DNA of 38,908 bases from JAIEPT01 sp038217425 (GTDB lineage Bacteria; Planctomycetota; Planctomycetia; Gemmatales; Gemmataceae), in assembly GCA_038217425.1 (NCBI GenBank), contig JBBQPM010000052.1, forward strand, positions 1 to 38,908, in the 5' to 3' direction. Positions 25,179 through 33,704 of this stretch are shown here, piece after piece (the stretch's first letter is position 1; every line of letters starts with the position of its first letter). Both the position numbers and the translations under genes were made by a program. The notes beneath the pieces are model-generated. The model made no database searches and had not been told where the DNA came from. It was given only the letters and a program-made list of their open reading frames with translations.

Positions 25179-27284
25179 TCACAACTCTTCCGACACCAGC
25201 ATCAAGAGCGAATGCGACGTCACCGGGTACAAACTCCCCGCCGGCTCGATCGGGCCCTCGTCGATGTCGACGATGTCGATCGGGCTCGGCTGCGCGGTGT
25301 CGATCACACGGCGCCAGCGCCTGCCGTTCGGCGCGGGGGGGATGCGGAACAGGATCGCCTCGCCCCACGCGTTGCACGCCACGTAGATGTCGCGGTCGGG
25401 TTCCCGGCCCGTCTGCTGGCCGTTCAGGCAGAAGGCGAGCACCAAACTGTTGTAGCTGAAATCGGGCTCGAACGCTTCGGGACCATGCCAGATGATGTCG
25501 GCGGGGAACTCGTTGTTGGGTCCGGAGCCGCGGAAGAATGTCGTGCGCCGAAGTGCCGGATGGCGTTTCCTCAGCTTCGTCAGCATCTGCGTGAAGCGGA
25601 GGAAGCCGGGGTTTTTCTGCGTCAGATTCCAGTCTACCCAGCTCAGCTCGTTGTCCTGGCACCAGGCGTTGTTGTTCCCCTTCTGCGTCCGCAGAAACTC
25701 GTCGCCGGCGAGCATCATCGGCGTGCCCTGCGCGAGAAAGAGCGTGGCCATGAGATTCTTGGCTTGCCGCAGACGCAGGTTGAGGACGCCGCGATGGGTG
25801 GTAGGGCCTTCGACGCCGCAGTTCCAGGAGTTGTTGTCGTTCATGCCGTCGCGATTGGCTTCGCCGTTGGCCTCGTTGTGTTTGTTGTTGTAAGAGACGA
25901 GATCGCAGAGGGTGAAACCGTCGTGGCAGGTGATGAAGTTGATGGAATGCCAGGGGGCTCGGCCGGCCTTTTCGTAGAGGTCGGCGGAGCCGCAGATGCG
26001 GGTGGCGAAATCGCCCACCGTCCCCAAGTCGCCGCGCCAGAATTTGCGGACGTCGTCGCGGAACTTGCCGTTCCACTCCGACCAACGCTGCCCGCACGGA
26101 AAGTCGCCGACCTGATAAAGCCCCCCCGCGTCCCAGGGCTCGGCGATCAGCTTCGTATCCGCGAGCACGCCGTCCTCGGCGATCATCTCGACGATGGGCG
26201 GCTCAAGCATGACGTTCCCCTTCGAGTCGCGGCCGAAAACGGAAGCGAGATCGAAGCGCAGGCCGTCGATGTGCATGTCGGCGATCCAGAAACGCAGGCA
26301 GTTGACGATCATGTTGCGGACGACGGGATGGTTGCAGTTGACGGTGTTGCCGCAACCGGAGAAGTTGAGGTATTTCCCCTCGGGGCTGAGCATGTAGTAC
26401 AGATCGTTGTCGAGTCCGCGGAAGGAGTAGGTGGGGCCGCGATCGTCCCCTTCGCCGGTGTGGTTGAAGACGACGTCGAGAATGACTTCGATGCCGGCTT
26501 CGTGAAAGGCCCGCACCATCTCGCGAAACTCGAGGAGTTGGCCATGATCGGGCGCCGACGCGGCATACGCGGCCTTGGGCGCGGCAAAGGCGATGCTGTT
26601 GTATCCCCAAAGGTTCCGTAGCCGTTCGCCCGTAAATGGATTCGAGAAGGGGCAGTCGTCCTCGTCGAATTCGTGGACGGGGAGCAGCTCGACCGCAGTC
26701 ACGCCCAGTTCTTTGAGGTACGGGATTTTCTCGCGCAGCCCGGCGAACGTGCCGGCGTGGGGGACGCCGGAACTCGAGTCGCAGGTGAAGGCGCGGACGT
26801 GGAGTTCGTAGAGGATGGTGTCGGCCATCGGCACGTTGAGGGGCGAATCCTGGCGCCAATCGAAGCGTCTGCCGACGTAGACGCTTTTTCGATGCGAACC
26901 GCGGTTGGCGGTCCAGGGTCCTTGAAAGCGGTGGGTTTGTCCGCCCCAGACGTCGCCGTCGGAAACCAGATGGGCGGCTGGATCCATGAGAACGTGTTCG
27001 GGATGGAAGCGATGCGTGGGTCCGGCGGGACCGTCCACGCGCCAGCCGTAGCGAAACGCGTTGGGCAGATCCATGACGGTGATGTGCCAGTGCCGGCCCG
27101 TGCGATTGATGTGATAATCGAGCGGGATCTCCGCCATGGGCGTGTCGTCGCCATGGAGCGGGAAGAGGACGAGACTCACCGTGTTCGCGTGCCGGCTGAC
27201 GAGAGCGAAGTTGATGCCTTCGCTGCCGGCGCTCGCCCCGATGGGGGTGGGTCGGCCGCGTGCGGTGCGATACGTGACATTCAT
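25179..27284 (-). CDS. Glycogen debranching enzyme GlgX (isoamylase type)
   Basis: 701 residues, normal for GlgX/TreX. It hydrolyses alpha-1,6 branches of glycogen or limit dextrins in the cytoplasm. The N-terminal CBM48/E-set domain is about 10-125. The GH13 barrel has region I DVVFNHTGEG (270-279), region II DGLRFDLAS with nucleophile D345, region III IAEPWD with acid/base E382, and region IV CHDGFTL with H454-D455. The C-terminal beta domain is about 590-700. The sequence WGYNSIAFAAP at 226 is typical of the family. It is divergent from metG across 85 bases; no other glycogen gene is in the window. The start ATG 27284 directly precedes the conserved N-terminal beta strands. Confidence 0.96.
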   Translation of the reverse strand: MNVTYRTARGRPTPIGASAGSEGINFALVSRHANTVSLVLFPLHGDDTPMAEIPLDYHINRTGRHWHITVMDLPNAFRYGWRVDGPAGPTHRFHPEHVLMDPAAHLVSDGDVWGGQTHRFQGPWTANRGSHRKSVYVGRRFDWRQDSPLNVPMADTILYELHVRAFTCDSSSGVPHAGTFAGLREKIPYLKELGVTAVELLPVHEFDEDDCPFSNPFTGERLRNLWGYNSIAFAAPKAAYAASAPDHGQLLEFREMVRAFHEAGIEVILDVVFNHTGEGDDRGPTYSFRGLDNDLYYMLSPEGKYLNFSGCGNTVNCNHPVVRNMIVNCLRFWIADMHIDGLRFDLASVFGRDSKGNVMLEPPIVEMIAEDGVLADTKLIAEPWDAGGLYQVGDFPCGQRWSEWNGKFRDDVRKFWRGDLGTVGDFATRICGSADLYEKAGRAPWHSINFITCHDGFTLCDLVSYNNKHNEANGEANRDGMNDNNSWNCGVEGPTTHRGVLNLRLRQAKNLMATLFLAQGTPMMLAGDEFLRTQKGNNNAWCQDNELSWVDWNLTQKNPGFLRFTQMLTKLRKRHPALRRTTFFRGSGPNNEFPADIIWHGPEAFEPDFSYNSLVLAFCLNGQQTGREPDRDIYVACNAWGEAILFRIPPAPNGRRWRRVIDTAQPSPIDIVDIDEGPIEPAGSLYPVTSHSLLMLVSEEL

Positions 27285-27369
27285 GCGGGGACGTCCGAAT
27301 TCCTTGAGAATACGCTGGCTGGCGCTCTTGATATGATAGCAAAGTCGAGCCCCAAAGGAGTCTGAACCC

Positions 27370-28932
27370 GTGACGAAGAAGTTCTACCTGACGACCGCCA
27401 TCGACTACCCCAACAGTCGGCCCCATATCGGCACCGCGTTCGAAAAGATCGGCGCCGACGTGCAGGCCCGCTATCGCCGGCAAGAGGGTTACGCGGTCCA
27501 CTTCCTGATGGGCAACGACGAGAACACGGTCAAAGTCTCGCGCCGTGCGGAGGAGCTGGGCCGGGACGTCAAGGAATACTGCGACGACATGGCCCGTCAG
27601 TTCCAGGAAGTTTGGCGCGCCCTGGACATCAGCTTCGACGACTTCATCCAGACGTCGGAGCCGAGGCATCACGCCGCGTGTCAGAAGTTCATCCAGAAAG
27701 TCTTCGACGCCGGGCACATCTACAAGGGGGGCTACGAAGGCTGGTACTGCGACGGCTGCGAGGCGTTCAAGACGGACAAAGAGGTGAAGGAAGCGGGCGG
27801 CCTGTGCCCCGCGCATCTGAAGGCGCCGATCCGCCGAACCGAGCCGTGCTACTACTTCGCCCTCTCGAAGTTTCAAGATCGGTTGCTCGCGTTTTACGAG
27901 GAACATCCCGATTTCATTCAGCCCGAGAGCCGACGCAACGAAGTCGTGACGCTCGTGAAGGGGGAACTGCGCGACGTCAACATCACGCGCACCGGCGAGA
28001 CCTGGGGTATTCCCGTGCCGTTCGATCCGGAGTTCACGATCTACGTCTGGTTCGACGCACTGCTCAACTACGTCTCCGCGATCGGGTACGGAACCGACGA
28101 TGAGAAGTTCAACCAGTGGTGGCCCGCCGACGTCCACTTCATCGGCAAGGACATTACCCGCTTCCACTGCGCCCTTTGGCCCGCGATGCTGATGGCCGCG
28201 GAGCTGCCCGTGCCGCGCACGGTGTTCGGCCACGGCTTCGTCTACATCAAGGACGACAAGACCGGCACGCTCGACAAGATCAGCAAGTCGCTCGGCAACG
28301 TCGTCGAGCCGATGGAGATCGTCACCAAGTTCTCCAGCGAAGCATTTAGGTATTATTTCCTGCGAGAATGCCCCTTCCCCGGCGACGGCGAGTTCTCCTG
28401 GAATCGGTTCGCGGACGTCTTCAATGCTGACCTCGCGAACAAGCTCGGAAACCTGTATAGCCGTGGCGTGACGCTCATCAGCAAGAACTATGACAGCGTG
28501 CTTTCTGGGACCGCAGGACGAACGCCGACCGAGATCGAACCGGAACTAGTAGCAATTGTGAAGCAAGTACGGACCAACGTCGAAGCGTGTCATTACAGCG
28601 TTGCGCTCGAAAAGATTTGGCTCGCATTCACCGTACCGATGAATCAATACCTGGAAAAGACCGAACCGTGGAAGCTGGTGAAGACCGACAAGGACGCCGC
28701 CAAGGAGGTGCTGTTCACGCTGGTCGAGCAGCTTCGGCGAATCACGATTTTGTTAAAGCCGTTCTTGCCGCGCTCGAGCGAGACGATCTACCGCGGCTTC
28801 AACTTTGCGCAGCCATGGGAGAGCGTGCAGTACGCCGACGCCGCGGCCGCGGGGAAGTACGCGGACGACGTGCGCGTGACGGCGGCGCTGGAAGCGGGCA
28901 AGGTGAAGCCACTGTTTCCACGGATTGGGTAG
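27370..28932 (+). CDS. Methionyl-tRNA synthetase
   Basis: 520 residues from GTG 27370, supported by AAAGGAG (27354-27360) nine bases upstream. It charges tRNA-Met with methionine. Class I motifs: PHIGT (H19-T22), and KISKS (303-307) as the KMSKS variant. The zinc knuckle CDGC (127, 130) with CPAH (146-149) is of the short, Thermus-like type. The anticodon-binding helical domain follows (about 370-500), with WKLVKTDKDAAKEVL. The C-terminal Trbp111-like tRNA-binding domain found in the longer (about 650 aa) enzymes is absent, so this is the short form. Codons such as AGG, CTA, GTA and GCA cluster at about 28340-28660 and look unlike the rest of the gene. A HicBA pair follows 15 bases later. Confidence 0.96.
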   Translation: MTKKFYLTTAIDYPNSRPHIGTAFEKIGADVQARYRRQEGYAVHFLMGNDENTVKVSRRAEELGRDVKEYCDDMARQFQEVWRALDISFDDFIQTSEPRHHAACQKFIQKVFDAGHIYKGGYEGWYCDGCEAFKTDKEVKEAGGLCPAHLKAPIRRTEPCYYFALSKFQDRLLAFYEEHPDFIQPESRRNEVVTLVKGELRDVNITRTGETWGIPVPFDPEFTIYVWFDALLNYVSAIGYGTDDEKFNQWWPADVHFIGKDITRFHCALWPAMLMAAELPVPRTVFGHGFVYIKDDKTGTLDKISKSLGNVVEPMEIVTKFSSEAFRYYFLRECPFPGDGEFSWNRFADVFNADLANKLGNLYSRGVTLISKNYDSVLSGTAGRTPTEIEPELVAIVKQVRTNVEACHYSVALEKIWLAFTVPMNQYLEKTEPWKLVKTDKDAAKEVLFTLVEQLRRITILLKPFLPRSSETIYRGFNFAQPWESVQYADAAAAGKYADDVRVTAALEAGKVKPLFPRIG

Positions 28933-28947
28933 AAAGGAGGGAACTAT

Positions 28948-29154
28948 ATGAGCGAAGTGATTTTCCTGGTGCAAGACGCGGTCGAGGGGGGCTATACCGC
29001 CCGAGCGCTCGGCGAATCGATTTTCACCGAAGCCGACAATCTCGAAGACCTTCGCCGCAACATCCGCGACGCGGTGTCTTGTCATTTCGAGGACGGGCAG
29101 GGCCCAGCGCTGATTCGACTTCATTTCGTGCGCGATGAAGTGTTGACGCCATGA
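28948..29154 (+). CDS. HicB-family antitoxin-like protein (short form)
   Basis: 68 residues, with a strong Shine-Dalgarno (AAAGGAGGG) before ATG 28948. The sequence EVIFLVQDAVEGGYTARALG followed by ESIFTEADNLEDLRRNIRDA is the HicB partial RNase H-like fold. No C-terminal DNA-binding domain (ribbon-helix-helix or HTH) is present, so this is the short form. It overlaps hicA by ATGA. HicB binds and neutralises HicA. Being only 15 bases behind metG, it may be transcribed with it. Confidence 0.85.
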   Translation: MSEVIFLVQDAVEGGYTARALGESIFTEADNLEDLRRNIRDAVSCHFEDGQGPALIRLHFVRDEVLTP

Positions 29155-29393
29155 AAATTCCTCGCGATCTCACGGGCTCCGATCTCGTCAAGGCGTTGGC
29201 GAAATTCGGTTACGTGGTTTCGCGCCGCAAAAGCTCACACGTCCGGTTGACAACCAACCAGAACGGCGAGCACCATGTGACAGTACCCGACCACGACCCT
29301 GTAAAGATCGGCACCTTATCCGACATCCTCAAGGACGTCGCCGATCACTTTGCCTTGGATCGCGACGAATTGTTGCAAGACCTATTCGGCTGA
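29151..29393 (+). CDS. HicA-family mRNA interferase toxin
   Basis: 80 residues with a dsRBD-like HicA fold: MKIPRDLTGSDLVKALAKFG, then YVVSRRKSSHVRL, where H30 is the expected catalytic histidine (usually in a GSH context; here SSH), then HHVTVPDHDPVKIGTLSDIL and a C-terminal helix. HicA toxins bind and cleave mRNA; the reaction is family knowledge. The antitoxin-first order (hicB-hicA) with a four-base overlap ensures coupled synthesis. Nothing looks damaged, so the toxin is probably active. Confidence 0.88.
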   Translation: MKIPRDLTGSDLVKALAKFGYVVSRRKSSHVRLTTNQNGEHHVTVPDHDPVKIGTLSDILKDVADHFALDRDELLQDLFG

Positions 29394-29408
29394 TCGATAT
29401 TCCATCTC

Positions 29409-30557
29409 TCACCCCCGCGGCAGCGGCAGCGTCACCACGCGTTTCTGCGCCGCCGACTGGTACGCCGCCACCAACGCCTCCGTGCTCAGCACCGCCTCCG
29501 CGACGTTGATCTCGCTGTCCTGACCCGCGTCCAGACGGTCCAGGAAGTAGGCCTGATCGCTCACCGGCGCCGAGCCCGCGGGCGGCCACACCGTCTTCGG
29601 CCGCATGTGCACCTCCTGCATCGTGCTCGACCAGAATCCCATCGGATCCTGCGCATGCGTGTTGGGCGGCGTCCACGGCGTCTCGTCCGTGTACATCTCC
29701 AAACGCGGACGATGCGCGTCGATCACCGCCGTCTGCTCGCTCCCCACCAACATCAAGCGATTCGAGCCGAAGCCCGGATGCGTCTGCCAACCGTATCGGC
29801 CCGTGCTGATCGTGTACGGCAATCCCTCGTCGAGCGTTCCCTGGATCAGGCCGAAGTCTTCCACGTTGTGCTTCTGATGTTCCTGAAAGAAGTAGTTGCC
29901 GGTGACGCAGTGGAGCGTGCGGAAACGCAGGCCCGTGAGCCAGCGGATGAGCGTGATCGGGTAGACGCCGCAGTTGTCCATTTCGCGTTTGGCCTCGATC
30001 ACTTGATGCCGGCGCGGCGGGAATTCCTCGGTGCGCGGCCGGTCGAGGTTCGCCGTGCCGGTTCGGCCCTTGGAGAAAAAACACTCGGCGTGGATCGCGA
30101 GGAGTTTGCCGAGCTTCTTGCTGTCGAGCACGCGCTTGGCTTGCCGCGCCCAGGGCTGGGTGATGAACGAGAACATATGACTGCGCAGCTTCTGCCGCTG
30201 CACCTCGGCGAGCAAGGCGTCGGCCTCGGCGAGCGCCGGAACCAGCGACTTGTCGAGATACAGATGCTTGCCCGCCTGGGCGCACTTGAGCGCGATGCGT
30301 CCGCGCCGTTCGGGTTCCGCGCAGATGCAGACGATGTCGACGCCCTGCATCGCCAAGGCGGCGTCGAGATCCTCCAGGTGCGGAACCTTGAACTGCTTGG
30401 CAAGGCGATCGTTCAGATCCCGACGGCGACGATCGACCGTCTTCTCGTCCGCGAGCCCGACGATGCGGCAGCGCGGATCGGCGAGGAACGCGGCGCCGTA
30501 GTTTTCCTGGTGCGTATGTCCGCCGGTGACGAGCAGGACGCCGTACTTGGGGTTCAT
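29409..30557 (-). CDS. Gfo/Idh/MocA-family NAD(P)-dependent oxidoreductase
   Basis: 382 residues. The N-terminal Rossmann domain (about 4-125) has VTGGHTHQENYGAAF in place of the usual GxGxxG and AEPERRG then GKHLYLDKSL, where K103 takes the place of the family's 'EKP' lysine. The C-terminal alpha/beta domain follows, with MDNCGVYPITLIRWLTG as the substrate-site segment. Members oxidise or isomerise sugars and related alcohols; the substrate here is unknown. The atypical nucleotide loop could mean changed cofactor use. The start overlaps the stop of the preceding 151-aa gene by four bases, so the two form one translationally coupled unit. No signal peptide is seen. Confidence 0.9.
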   Translation of the reverse strand: MNPKYGVLLVTGGHTHQENYGAAFLADPRCRIVGLADEKTVDRRRRDLNDRLAKQFKVPHLEDLDAALAMQGVDIVCICAEPERRGRIALKCAQAGKHLYLDKSLVPALAEADALLAEVQRQKLRSHMFSFITQPWARQAKRVLDSKKLGKLLAIHAECFFSKGRTGTANLDRPRTEEFPPRRHQVIEAKREMDNCGVYPITLIRWLTGLRFRTLHCVTGNYFFQEHQKHNVEDFGLIQGTLDEGLPYTISTGRYGWQTHPGFGSNRLMLVGSEQTAVIDAHRPRLEMYTDETPWTPPNTHAQDPMGFWSSTMQEVHMRPKTVWPPAGSAPVSDQAYFLDRLDAGQDSEINVAEAVLSTEALVAAYQSAAQKRVVTLPLPRG

Positions 30558-31009
30558 GGCTTGCCTCCCGCGGTTTCGGGCCGATTGGATTTGAGCGCCC
30601 GATTGATCAGGTCGACGAGATGGGCGTCGACGTCGCGTTTGTCGTCGGCCAGGCCATCATCCCAGAGGAGGGCCGTCCCCGCGTCGTGATAGACGGCGCC
30701 GTGATTGCCGACGAGCATCAGGTCGACGCCTTCGCGGCCCGGCGCCCCGGTCCACGCGACCAGGGCGGTGGCGCCCTTCTGAAACTCCAGACTCAGCGAG
30801 ATGTGCCGATGCTCCGCAGTGCCGACTGCAACCAGGCGCTGCAGCGGCTGTCCGATCCAGCCCTGCACTTGGGCCACGGTCTTGGCGAGCGTGGCGGACG
30901 GCTGCTTGTCGTCGGGCCGATGATACAGGTAACGGACGAAGACCGGCGTGCCGAGCCGTTTGCTCACGAGCGCGGCCTGCACGGCGCGATGAAGATCGGC
31001 GAGTTGCAT
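30554..31009 (-). CDS. Conserved hypothetical protein coupled to the oxidoreductase
   Basis: 151 residues from ATG 31009, which has a strong GGAGG (31016-31020 complement) behind it; the frame is open 12 codons further upstream but without a ribosome site. It is a compact, probably alpha/beta cytoplasmic protein: MQLADLHRAVQAALVSKRLG, a central LVAVGTAEHRHISLSLEF strand region, and GREGVDLMLVGNHGAVYHD. The last segment is the best candidate for a conserved active or binding site. I do not recognise the family. The four-base overlap with the Gfo/Idh/MocA gene suggests a shared pathway or complex. Confidence 0.75.
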   Translation of the reverse strand: MQLADLHRAVQAALVSKRLGTPVFVRYLYHRPDDKQPSATLAKTVAQVQGWIGQPLQRLVAVGTAEHRHISLSLEFQKGATALVAWTGAPGREGVDLMLVGNHGAVYHDAGTALLWDDGLADDKRDVDAHLVDLINRALKSNRPETAGGKP

Positions 31010-31030
31010 AACGTTCCTCCGCGAACGTTC

Positions 31031-31067
31031 GTTTAGCGCTCGCAAGGGTCCTGGCGAGCGCTAAACG
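31031..31067. repeat. Intergenic hairpin repeat, copy 2 (TTTAGCGCTC family)
   Basis: GTTTAGCGCTCGC and GCGAGCGCTAAAC flank an 11-base loop (AAGGGTCCTGG). It has the same arms as 25126-25161 and lies between the superoxide dismutase stop and the next minus-strand gene. Confidence 0.75.
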
Positions 31068-31082
31068 AAAACCTCGAGATTC

Positions 31083-31700
31083 CTACAGCGTGCCGGCCTT
31101 CGCCTTCGCGTAGCGCTCGGCGACCTTTGTCCAGTTGACCACGCTCCACCAGGCGTCGATGTAGTCGGGACGCTTGTTCTGGTAACGGAGGTAGTAGGCG
31201 TGTTCCCAGACGTCGAGCCCGAGGATCGGGGATTGGCCGACCATGTAGGGGCTGTCTTGATTCGCGGTCGAGTGGACCTGGAGCTTGCCGTCGGCGAGGA
31301 CGAGCCAGGACCAGCCGGAGCCGAATCGGCCCACGCCGGCTTGCTTGATCTGGGCCTTGAATTGATCGAGGCCGCCGAACGTCGCAGTGATGTCGTCGGC
31401 GAGGGGACCGCTGGGGCTGCCGCCGCCGGGGCCCATGATTTCCCAGAACATCGCGTGATTGGCGTGCCCGCCGCCGTTGTTGATGACCGCTTGGCGGATC
31501 GTCTCGGGGACTTCCTTGATCTCGCGCAGGAGCTGGCAGACCGGCTTCGCCGCCAGCGCCGGGTGTGCCTCGAGCGCCTTGTTCACGTTGTCGACGTATG
31601 CCTTATGGTGTTTGCCGTGGTGGATTTCCATCGTCGCCTTGTCGATGGCCGCCTCCAGGGCGTCCGGGGCGTAAGGCAGACTCGGTAAGGTGAAAGCCAT
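31083..31700 (-). CDS. Superoxide dismutase, Mn/Fe family
   Basis: 205 residues from ATG 31700, with GGAGGAG upstream; an open frame runs back to 31751 but lacks a ribosome site. It disproportionates superoxide to oxygen and peroxide. Metal ligands: H27 (in IHHGKHH), H82 (in GGGHANHAMFW), D163 and H167 (in DVWEHAYY). GGGHANH and the TANQDSP segment with its glutamine favour manganese or cambialistic use. There is no signal peptide, so it is cytoplasmic. A perfect TATAAT lies upstream in the divergent gap with the lipoprotein gene. Confidence 0.96.
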   Translation of the reverse strand: MAFTLPSLPYAPDALEAAIDKATMEIHHGKHHKAYVDNVNKALEAHPALAAKPVCQLLREIKEVPETIRQAVINNGGGHANHAMFWEIMGPGGGSPSGPLADDITATFGGLDQFKAQIKQAGVGRFGSGWSWLVLADGKLQVHSTANQDSPYMVGQSPILGLDVWEHAYYLRYQNKRPDYIDAWWSVVNWTKVAERYAKAKAGTL

Positions 31701-31753
31701 GATTGTCTCCTCCAAAAAAGAATAGCCCGCCACCCGCGGCGAGATTATCATAA

Positions 31754-31759
31754 ATTATA
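31754..31759 (-). promoter_or_regulatory. -10 box of the superoxide dismutase gene
   Basis: A perfect TATAAT on the minus strand, 54 bases before the ATG. The expected -35 position (CTAGCG, 31777-31782) matches poorly. A GATAAT also occurs at 31744-31749. Confidence 0.4.
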
Positions 31760-31801
31760 CGGGCCTCAACCTCTTTCGCTAGATTCTCTCCGAGTCCTTC
31801 C

Positions 31802-32230
31802 ATGTGCCGAGCCCTCGCGCTATTCCTGCTCCTGCCGCTGGGCTGTAGTTCCTATACCGGCGACTTGCGCGTTCTCCAGGGAACCTGGACCATCAGTTAT
31901 TCCTTCGGCGAAGAGGAACGCAACCAGCGCTGGGAGACGCTCAAGATCCAGCTCTCCGTCGACGATCATCTCATCTCCAAAATCGAAGGCGAGAAACTCG
32001 AGACCCTCTGGCGCATCGCTCTTCGCGACGACGTCGTCCCCAAACAGATCGATCTGGAAATCATCGACGGCGAAGAAAAAGGCCAAATCCATCGCGGCAT
32101 CTACGAACTGGACCGGGACGGTTGGCATCTGTGCATTCAGAAAGATGCCGACAAACCCAGGCCACACACGCTCGTTCCCGGTGAAAAGGGTTCGGGCATC
32201 TACTTCCTCCGGCTCGTCCGCCCCATCTGA
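31802..32230 (+). CDS. Lipoprotein with TIGR03067-type domain
   Basis: 142 residues. The short hydrophobic N-terminus ends in LPLGCS, a lipobox with lipidated C15. The mature part starts LRVLQGTWTISYSF and ends IYELDRDGWHLCIQKDADKP with a final GIYFLRLVR. This is the beta-barrel pattern of TIGR03067, a domain widespread in Planctomycetes with no known biochemical role. It is divergent from superoxide dismutase; the beta-propeller gene follows 55 bases later. The membrane anchor is probable; the function is unknown. Confidence 0.85.
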   Translation: MCRALALFLLLPLGCSSYTGDLRVLQGTWTISYSFGEEERNQRWETLKIQLSVDDHLISKIEGEKLETLWRIALRDDVVPKQIDLEIIDGEEKGQIHRGIYELDRDGWHLCIQKDADKPRPHTLVPGEKGSGIYFLRLVRPI

Positions 32231-32285
32231 TTCTCACTATAATTACTGCACACCCGCCTTCTTTGTCCTCCCCCTGGAGCGATTC

Positions 32286-33563
32286 ATGGCTTCCTTCCGT
32301 TCGTCTTTCTTCCTCCTTCTCGCATCCGCTTCGCTGGCGCAAGCGCAATTGCCCTCCCAACCGGGCGATTGGCCCTCATGGCGCGGCCCCGATCGTAACG
32401 GACTCTCCAAAGAACGCGGCCTGCTCAAAGATTGGCCCGCGGACGGTCCGACCCTACTCTGGAAATATTCCGACCTGGGCACGGGCTTCTCCACTCCCTC
32501 GGTCGCCGGCGGGAACCTCTTCGTCCTGGGCGCCGACGAGAAGAAAGTCGAAAGCCTGATCTGCATCGACGCCAGTACCGGGCAACGCCAGTGGGCCACC
32601 CCCTTCGGCGCCACGGCCGGCGGTTACCCTGGACCCCGCTCGACGCCCACCGTCGCCGGGAACCTGATCTACGTCATCAGCTCCAACGGCATCCTGCTCT
32701 GCGCCGACGCCGCCAACGGCGAACCACGCTGGACCAAAGACTTCAAGAAGGACTTCGGCGGCAGGTCCGGCGGCTGGGCGTACTGCGAATCCCCGCTCGT
32801 CGACGGCCGAACGCTCGTCTGCACCCCCGGCGGCGAACACCCGATCGTCGCGCTAAATCTCGCCGACGGCTCGGTGATCTGGAAATCCGACGTGACAGGG
32901 CTCCCCGCCGTCATGGGTAAAAAAGGAGGCAACTACACCACCGCGGGTTACTCTTCGGTAATCGTCGCGGAAATCGAAGGCGTGCGGCAGTACATCCAGT
33001 TCCTGTCCGGCGGCGTCATCGGCGTCGACGCCCGCACCGGCAAACTCCTGTGGAACTATGACCGCCCCGCCAATCGCACCGCCAACATCTCCACTCCCGT
33101 CCTCGTCGGCAGCAACGCCGTCTTCGCCGCCTCCGCTTACGGCACCGGCGGCGGACTCGCCGAGATCTCCAAGAAAGATGACAAATTCCAGGCCGTCGAA
33201 AAGTACTTCCTGAACGAAATGCAAAACCACCACGGCGGCATGATCCTCCTCGATGGTTTCCTCTACGGCACCAACGGCAGCAAACTCCTCTGCGTCAACA
33301 TCGAAACCGGCAAGATCGCCTGGGAAAACAAGTCCGTCGGCAAGGGCTCGATCGCCTTCGCCGACGGCCATCTCTACGTCCGCAGCGAATCCGGACCCGT
33401 GGCGCTGGTGGAAGTCAATCCGCAGTCGTACGTCGAGAAGGGACGATTCGCACAGCCCGAACGGGCCAAGGACCGCGCCTGGGCCCATCCGGTAGTCGCC
33501 GGCGGCAAGCTCTTCCTGCGCGATCAAGGGATTCTGCTCTGTTACCAGGTGAGTGCAAGGTAA
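32286..33563 (+). CDS. Secreted PQQ-like beta-propeller protein
   Basis: 425 residues from ATG 32286, chosen because it begins a signal peptide (MASFRSSFFLLLASASLAQA) and has GGAGCG upstream. The mature protein begins DWPSWRGPDRNGLSKERGLL, the standard opening of planctomycete PQQ-like (pyrrolo-quinoline quinone) repeat proteins. Repeated blades of the ICIDASTGQRQW / VALNLADGSVIW / IGVDARTGKLLW / LLCVNIETGKIAW type follow. PQQ-binding residues of true dehydrogenases are not evident, so it is probably a scaffold or binding protein in the periplasm rather than an enzyme. It ends in a repeat-filled gap, convergent with the PrpD gene. Confidence 0.9.
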   Translation: MASFRSSFFLLLASASLAQAQLPSQPGDWPSWRGPDRNGLSKERGLLKDWPADGPTLLWKYSDLGTGFSTPSVAGGNLFVLGADEKKVESLICIDASTGQRQWATPFGATAGGYPGPRSTPTVAGNLIYVISSNGILLCADAANGEPRWTKDFKKDFGGRSGGWAYCESPLVDGRTLVCTPGGEHPIVALNLADGSVIWKSDVTGLPAVMGKKGGNYTTAGYSSVIVAEIEGVRQYIQFLSGGVIGVDARTGKLLWNYDRPANRTANISTPVLVGSNAVFAASAYGTGGGLAEISKKDDKFQAVEKYFLNEMQNHHGGMILLDGFLYGTNGSKLLCVNIETGKIAWENKSVGKGSIAFADGHLYVRSESGPVALVEVNPQSYVEKGRFAQPERAKDRAWAHPVVAGGKLFLRDQGILLCYQVSAR

Positions 33564-33581
33564 CCTCACTCTCGCGCTTCC

Positions 33582-33704
33582 GAGCCCGCAGCGCCAGCAA
33601 GGATCGATTTCAGACCTTGCTGGCGCTGCGGGCTCTTGCCGTGCAGTAAATCGGCGCTCACGTTTCGGGCTCGGAAAGACAGACCTTGCTAGCGCTGCGG
33701 GCTC
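33582..33704. repeat. Three copies of a 21-base palindromic repeat
   Basis: Bases 33582-33602 (GAGCCCGCAGCGCCAGCAAG plus G) and 33615-33635 are inverted and form a perfect 21-bp stem. A third copy (33684-33704), in the orientation of the second, differs by one base (A for G at 33691). That substitution creates the TAG stop codon of the minus-strand PrpD gene. Confidence 0.85.

Noticed and set aside
26203..28233. 676-codon minus-strand open frame
   Set aside because: It lies across glgX and antisense to metG, both unmistakable; the translation is arginine- and proline-rich without motifs.
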